DNA of 18,161 bases, from contig JAHIMW010000096.1 in NCBI GenBank assembly GCA_018896355.1, positions 1-18,161 on the forward strand, in the 5' to 3' direction. The notes beneath the pieces were generated by a model, which saw only the letters and a program-made list of their open reading frames with translations, was not told the DNA's origin and searched no databases. The position numbers were made by a program, and so were the translations under genes. How positions within the stretch are numbered: position 1 is the stretch's first letter; every line of letters starts with the position of its first letter. The stretch comes from Pseudomonadota bacterium (GTDB lineage: Bacteria > Desulfobacterota > Syntrophia > Syntrophales > UBA5619). Below are positions 14,388 to 18,161 of this stretch, piece after piece.

Positions 14388-14618
14388 ATGCAGCATACAG
14401 GTCAAGACATAAGGAACGGTGATTATCGGGAAGCCGCGCTGATTGAGAAAATTCGAGCATTGCCCCCGGGAAGAGTGCACGAAGTTGAGGACTTTGTTGA
14501 TTTTCTCCAACTTCGCGATGAAGACAGGCAACTCGTTCGTGAGTCGGCAAGGCTTTCGGAAAAGGCTTTTTTTGATGCGTGGGATAACCCGGAGGACGCG
14601 GCCTATGACCGACTATGA
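14388..14618 (+). CDS. Antitoxin, DUF2281/MazE-like partner of a PemK/MazF toxin
   Basis: This is a small protein of 76 residues. It contains ALIEKIRALPPGRVHEVEDFVDFLQLRDEDRQLV, the helical pattern of DUF2281-type antitoxins. The acidic tail (AWDNPEDAAYDRL) is typical of the part that wraps around the toxin. AGGAGG lies six bases before the ATG. The 3' end overlaps the toxin start by 14 bp, the usual antitoxin-first arrangement. Antitoxins of this kind neutralise the toxin and often repress their own promoter. Confidence 0.85.
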   Translation: MQHTGQDIRNGDYREAALIEKIRALPPGRVHEVEDFVDFLQLRDEDRQLVRESARLSEKAFFDAWDNPEDAAYDRL

Positions 14619-14943
14619 GTTCGGTGATGTCGTCCTGATCACTTTTCCGTTTACCAATCAGACAACCGACAAAAGACGGCCTGCTGTAGTAGTCAGCTCA
14701 ACCGCATACCATCGCAACCGTCCCGATCTCATTCTCATGGCAATAACCAGCAGGCTTAGACCATCCCCATCCTTCGGCGAAACAACCGTGGATCAATGGG
14801 AAACGGCAGGCCTTATCAAGCCGTCCTTCATAAAACCCATCTTCGCCACAGTCGAAAAAAGCATCGTCATCAGGAAGATGGGGAGACTCTCAGATCAAGA
14901 TCAGCAGAACCTGAGAAAGTCGATACCCACCATATTGGGATAG
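14605..14943 (+). CDS. PemK/MazF-family endoribonuclease toxin
   Basis: The protein has 112 residues, the usual length. The N-terminus MTDYEFGDVVLITFPFTNQTTDKRRPAVVVSS is the classic PemK/MazF strand pair, with the GDVVLITFPF motif and the RPAVVVSS strand. The C-terminal half ends in IFATVEKSIVIRKMGRLSDQDQ. These toxins cut mRNA at short specific sequences and stop translation. The start at 14605 is chosen because the family motif begins there and it overlaps the antitoxin by 14 bp; the longer frame from 14443 reads antitoxin sequence out of frame. The cleavage sequence is not predictable. Confidence 0.92.
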   Translation: MTDYEFGDVVLITFPFTNQTTDKRRPAVVVSSTAYHRNRPDLILMAITSRLRPSPSFGETTVDQWETAGLIKPSFIKPIFATVEKSIVIRKMGRLSDQDQQNLRKSIPTILG

Positions 14944-14947
14944 CTTA

Positions 14948-15661
14948 ATGACGAAACGTAAAAAAAGGGCGCCATACTGCCATCTTCCCCGCCGAAAGCA
15001 GCGTGACAGTTTCATCCGGCTGCGTCAGAAAATACGGAACGAATCCTCGGTTTATGGCGGACAGTTCACAAGCCACCATGTTCTTGACGAGCCGGGCCGC
15101 CCGGACCTCTACAACGACTGGGCCGACGTTTACTTTCTTGGGAGCGACGGGTTGACCATCTGGAATGCCGCCATCGTTACCGCAGCCCGTGAATTCTGGG
15201 ATACGGCCCGGGACATGGCCCACACGAAGGCATGGGAGATGCTGACCCCGGAAGAGCAGTCCGCAGAGGCGGAGATGAAGTTTGAGCCTATCTGGTCAAA
15301 AGGCGAACGGATGTACCGATTGCTGGAAAAACCTGACATCGTCTATGAAAAATTCGGCGGGCTGACCTATCGCGACTACCAGAAAAAACTTACCGAAGAG
15401 ATTATTCAAAACGAACCGCCTGAGGTATTTGAATCGTTCGCCACAGACCGCCGCTACCGATACGGCGTCGGGCTGAATATGGTCATCCATGCTGATGAAA
15501 TCAACCGTGTGACCATTGAGGAAGCCATCCGTAGATTCCGGGAGGTCGGAGAAACCGACTGGCGGGCGGCAGAGCCCGTGCCGCGGACTGAATTGCCGTT
15601 CGAAAGCGCCGATACGGCATATAAAAAGATTGAACTTCATCGCTGCAATTCTGAAATATGA
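14948..15661 (+). CDS. Unknown third gene linked to the toxin-antitoxin pair
   Basis: This encodes 237 residues. The ATG lies four bases after the toxin stop, so it is probably co-transcribed and coupled. The N-terminus is strongly basic (MTKRKKR, then RRKQRD and RLRQKIR), followed by FTSHHVLDEPGRPDLYNDWADVYFLG. The middle and C-terminal regions are rich in Trp, Tyr, Glu and Arg. There is no signal peptide or membrane helix, so it should be cytoplasmic. I recognise no domain. The basic N-terminus could bind nucleic acid. The 3' end overlaps the convergent interrupted gene by 25 bp (15637-15661). It may be unrelated cargo rather than part of the toxin system. Confidence 0.75.
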   Translation: MTKRKKRAPYCHLPRRKQRDSFIRLRQKIRNESSVYGGQFTSHHVLDEPGRPDLYNDWADVYFLGSDGLTIWNAAIVTAAREFWDTARDMAHTKAWEMLTPEEQSAEAEMKFEPIWSKGERMYRLLEKPDIVYEKFGGLTYRDYQKKLTEEIIQNEPPEVFESFATDRRYRYGVGLNMVIHADEINRVTIEEAIRRFREVGETDWRAAEPVPRTELPFESADTAYKKIELHRCNSEI

Positions 15662-16203
15662 AAGATTCTCCTTTTCATGGACTCGCTCAATGACGGATCG
15701 CTCATCCAGCTCCAACCGGTATTTATTCTTAAGAACAACCTTGCCTTCCCGTCGCCTACGAAAAGCTGGTAACGTCCTTCTCGGAAGAGGGCCGCCCAAG
15801 CCGGCTGTCTCGATCCTGCAGGGTAGTCTGCCACAACGTTCAGTTGCGGCATCACATCGCCCGACTTTGTTGAGTCCACGATGTCATTGCATATAAAGTT
15901 GAAAGGTTCGAGGTAAGGCTGAAGTTCTGCAAAGATTCCCGCAGGGTGAGGGGGCTTGGATTTTGAGATTTTATCGAGGAGAACTCCTATGGTTTGCCCG
16001 CTGTGAGTGATTGTTTCTTTATCGACAAGATCATCATAGCTGATTCTAACCCATTGTGACTCGTGTTTTACAGTTGGGGGGGATAAACTCGGTTTGGGTG
16101 ACGGGCCTTTATCTCCTATCGAACCTTCAAAAAATTGTGTGAGTGCAAAACCTCCAACCAGAAGACCAACTATAATAGCTATTTTAATTCTACTCCGACA
16201 CAT
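15637..16203 (-). pseudogene. C-terminal half of IS-interrupted membrane protein gene
   Basis: The open frame gives 188 residues. The first five codons (MCRSR) come from the terminal repeat of the insertion sequence; original gene sequence resumes at 16187. It contains a membrane helix (IAIIVGLLVGGFALTQFF), a Pro/Ser-rich linker and a soluble domain of about 130 residues with WVRISYDDLVD and a Trp-rich C-terminus. No family is recognised. Joining it to the piece at 17704-18131, with one copy of the 4-bp flank, restores a continuous frame of 325 codons including the stop. The ATG at 16203 supplied by the IS could still allow translation of this half, but no ribosome binding site is visible. 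Confidence 0.7.
16184..16187. repeat. Left flank of IS, TTAA (target site)
   Basis: TTAA here and CTAA at 17704-17707 differ by one base. Both fit YTAR, the usual 4-bp target of IS701 elements, so this is probably a slightly decayed target duplication. Confidence 0.55.
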
Positions 16204-16205
16204 AA
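16188..16205 (+). repeat. IS left terminal inverted repeat
   Basis: TTCTACTCCGACACATAA is matched by the opposite end with mismatches only at positions 14 and 17. Confidence 0.8.
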
Positions 16206-16367
16206 TAGATTATGATCAGATCAACATCCTCATCAGGTACAAAGCGATTTGATGCCGAACATCGGGCAGAGAGGATTTTTGTTTCAGCTCTCTTTGCCTG
16301 TGCCGCCAGCGTTCCGAGGATCGAACGGGGCATTGGCGATCTTTCCACGATTCCAAAGCATCTCGAT

Positions 16368-17648
16368 TCATTGGGAAAGATTGCTTTGTACCGTTCCCAT
16401 TCTCTGATACCACAGATTCTGCTGTTCGTGTTTTTTTTCCTGTATGCGCTGGAGCGTCAGATAACCGAAAGCAAGAATGACCAGCAGTACATGTCGTCGC
16501 CAGCCGGTCCAGCTTCTGCCCTCATGGTGATCCAGACCCAGCTCCTCCTTCAATTGCTGGTAGCCCTGCTCGATCCAGAACCGTTCGTGAAAGAGACGAA
16601 CCATCTCCAAAGTCGGCATGTCCTGGGGCATATTGCTGAAGAAGTACCGGAGCTCATATTCCCCGTCATCCTTCTTTCTTCTCTCGATGATCAGCCAGAC
16701 CTCCTCATGAGCGGTTCCTTTCCGATAGCCTTGGGCGGGAAATACCCTTCTGGATACCGCCTCAATCACCAGGGGTTTATCCAGACAATCTCTCCGGATC
16801 TCCAGATGCTCCCACTCTCCTTCAGCGACACATTTTCCCAGTTCAGAGATCTTGACCGGCAACGGATTCGTCTCGATCAGATTTGGGTATTTTCTCTTTC
16901 TTCCTCTCTTCTTCTCCTGGGGATCGGGTTGAACAAAAACCGGATACTCCAGAAAAACCTGTGTGTCCGCGTAAATGCCGACGATATAGCGTTCTTGCCT
17001 GTCGTCGAGCCCTTGGCGAAAATCCGTTATGTTTCCGTACCAACTGTCTGCCACCACCGCCCGGTGAGGAACTCCATCAGATCTTGCCTGATCAAGCAGA
17101 TCCAGCGCCATCTGCCACTTCGCCCGGTGATGGATGTCTGCCGGCATGTAAGTCTTCTTGCGCATGTCGACACATTCCGGATCATCAGGATTATCCCAGG
17201 ATTGAGGAACGAAGAGTTCCATCGCGTAGGGCCAGGCGAACTCTTGACCCACGTAGGTCAAACTGACCCCAATCTGACAGTTGTCAATCTTCCCAAGAGC
17301 TCCGCAATACTGCCTGGCCACACAAACACTATGGTGACCTTTCTTCGGAAAGCCCGTATCATCAATAAGAAATATCCCCTGGGGATCGGTAGTCTCCGCA
17401 AGCATCCGTCTCCTGTATTCGCCAAATGCACCGTCACGGTCCCACTTTACCTCCGTCAACAACCTCTGCATCCCCCTTTCCGAGGCGTGGACCTTTTCCG
17501 ACATCGGCTCGACAGACTTCCTGACCCCGTCCATCATCAGCCCGACGACATAGCATTGCGCCAGCTCTCTGGCTTCCGCTCTTTTAATGTACGGAGCATA
17601 CAGCGCCATGTAGTCCTCTATCCCGAAAAATACCGTTTCGTTTTCCAT
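16368..17648 (-). CDS. IS701-family transposase (DDE type)
   Basis: The protein has 426 residues, full length for the family. Motifs in order: LIDDTGFPKKG (94-104) with the first catalytic aspartate (D96 or D97), then HHSVCVARQYCGALGKIDNCQIGVSL, which is highly characteristic of IS701 transposases. VVADSWYG follows with the second aspartate (D201). The C-terminal region FWIEQGYQQLKEELGLDHHEGRSW (357-380) holds the catalytic glutamate (E360 or E368). No frameshift or stop is present, so the enzyme may be active. The start is ATG 17648, 55 bp inside the right end. About 160 bp of non-coding sequence remain at the other end. Confidence 0.93.
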   Translation of the reverse strand: MENETVFFGIEDYMALYAPYIKRAEARELAQCYVVGLMMDGVRKSVEPMSEKVHASERGMQRLLTEVKWDRDGAFGEYRRRMLAETTDPQGIFLIDDTGFPKKGHHSVCVARQYCGALGKIDNCQIGVSLTYVGQEFAWPYAMELFVPQSWDNPDDPECVDMRKKTYMPADIHHRAKWQMALDLLDQARSDGVPHRAVVADSWYGNITDFRQGLDDRQERYIVGIYADTQVFLEYPVFVQPDPQEKKRGRKRKYPNLIETNPLPVKISELGKCVAEGEWEHLEIRRDCLDKPLVIEAVSRRVFPAQGYRKGTAHEEVWLIIERRKKDDGEYELRYFFSNMPQDMPTLEMVRLFHERFWIEQGYQQLKEELGLDHHEGRSWTGWRRHVLLVILAFGYLTLQRIQEKKHEQQNLWYQRMGTVQSNLSQ

Positions 17649-17669
17649 GAAGGCTGCATACCAGATCCT

Positions 17670-18131
17670 TCACAACAATGCAACATAATATGTCGGAGTA
17701 GAACTAAGATCATCTAAATAACGTCGCAGCTCCTTTCCCATATATGTGTCAGTGTTATTGAACGCCAGGCGCTTGAATAGCTTTTCGACGGGGTCGTTGG
17801 AATGACCTTCAAGAAATTCCTCTATAATGACCGGCTCTGGCGAGGGTTTAATGATTAGAATCGCAATGGTCTTCTGCTGACAGCTTCCCGAGGAGAAAGG
17901 AATCAACCTAACATCTTCGACAAGATCTTCCCGATATGCGACTGGAAACTTGATTGAGCGTTTTCGGGTTGATATTTGCCCATTCACCAGCCTCTTTTCG
18001 ATGAACTCCTGAGGTTTTTGCGACTGGGGGAAAATGATATTTTGCAGTTTTCTTTTGTATTCATCTTCATTAACTTCGCCATCGATACACCCGATGCCAT
18101 CTGGTTCGATCCCAGTGATGAGAAAATTCAT
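17670..18131 (-). pseudogene. N-terminal half of IS-interrupted membrane protein gene (may extend beyond window)
   Basis: From ATG 18131 the frame gives 153 residues; the last ten or so (SSTPTYYVALL) and the stop are encoded by the IS end. Native sequence runs to 17704. It is a soluble, charged segment (NFLITGIEPDGIGCIDGEVNEDEYKRK to GKELRRYLDDL) with no recognised domain. It would have been the cytoplasmic part before the membrane helix encoded at about 16130-16180. The frame is also open from 18131 to the window edge (18161), and the ribosome binding site at 18131 is poor, so the true start may lie outside the window. Confidence 0.65.
17686..17703 (-). repeat. IS right terminal inverted repeat
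   Basis: Read inward from 17703 it is TTCTACTCCGACATATTA. The first 16 bases are identical to one end of the 133-bp element at 3145-3277. Confidence 0.82.
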
Positions 18132-18161
18132 TCCGCCCGATGAAGACAGGATTGGGATTGA

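Larger units (their letters stand above)
16188..17703 (-). mobile_element. Complete IS701-like insertion sequence, 1516 bp
   Basis: The ends are inverted repeats: TTCTACTCCGACA at 16188-16200 and its complement at 17691-17703, perfect over 13 bases, with partial match for about five more. The element carries one full-length transposase on the minus strand. It is flanked by TTAA and CTAA. It sits inside a single gene whose two halves lie at 15637 and 17704 onwards. Confidence 0.88.

Noticed and set aside
14443..14604. N-terminal extension of the toxin frame
   Set aside because: It reads the antitoxin gene in another frame; the PemK/MazF fold begins at 14605.
16212..17717. 501-codon open frame on the plus strand across the insertion sequence
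   Set aside because: It is antisense to a transposase with complete family motifs, and the product has no recognisable features.

Overview
The window looks like the chromosome of a GC-rich, Gram-negative bacterium. The outer-membrane-type lipoproteins, the MltF-like lytic transglycosylase and the long HflX fit Proteobacteria or Desulfobacterota. The many small palindromes with a GGGGACA core and the interspersed 'TCATTCTGA' and 'ATTCCGGC' hairpins are, in my recollection, common in Syntrophus/Geobacter-like Desulfobacterota. That placement is inference; there is no rRNA or other marker here.

Layout, left to right. (1) 1-3093, minus strand: the 5' part of a polytopic membrane protein resembling family-39 glycosyltransferases, its overlapping small membrane-anchored partner, a 301-bp stretch full of repeats, then hflX. 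The conserved N-terminus of HflX can only be read from a non-standard ATA codon. (2) 3094-3287: a GGGGACA palindrome directly abutting a 133-bp MITE-like element. (3) 3288-10368, minus strand: six genes in a row, all encoding envelope proteins: MltF-like lytic transglycosylase, lipocalin-domain lipoprotein, secreted alpha/beta hydrolase, unrecognised lipoprotein, membrane acyltransferase-like protein, secreted subclass B3-like metallo-hydrolase. A promoter with an embedded palindrome precedes the cluster. (4) 10514-14102, minus strand: a polar amino-acid ABC transporter (binding protein, permease, ATPase, permease) followed by a Nudix hydrolase. A 43-bp hairpin lies between the binding-protein and first permease genes. 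(5) 14103-14387: divergent promoter region. (6) 14388-15661, plus strand: a DUF2281-like antitoxin, a PemK/MazF toxin and a tightly linked unknown third gene. (7) 15637-18161, minus strand: a gene for a single-pass membrane protein, cut in two by a complete IS701-like insertion sequence.

The strongest observations are linked by the insertion sequence. Removing 16188-17703 and one copy of the 4-bp flank joins the two gene halves in frame into a 324-codon open reading frame. The terminal repeats of this IS also occur at both ends of the 133-bp element at 3145-3277, so the full IS and a probable non-autonomous derivative are in the same window. Four dispersed GGGGACA-core palindromes look like REP sequences, but no REP-associated transposase gene is present here. 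The envelope cluster is the best candidate for an undescribed functional unit, but the sequence does not show what it does.
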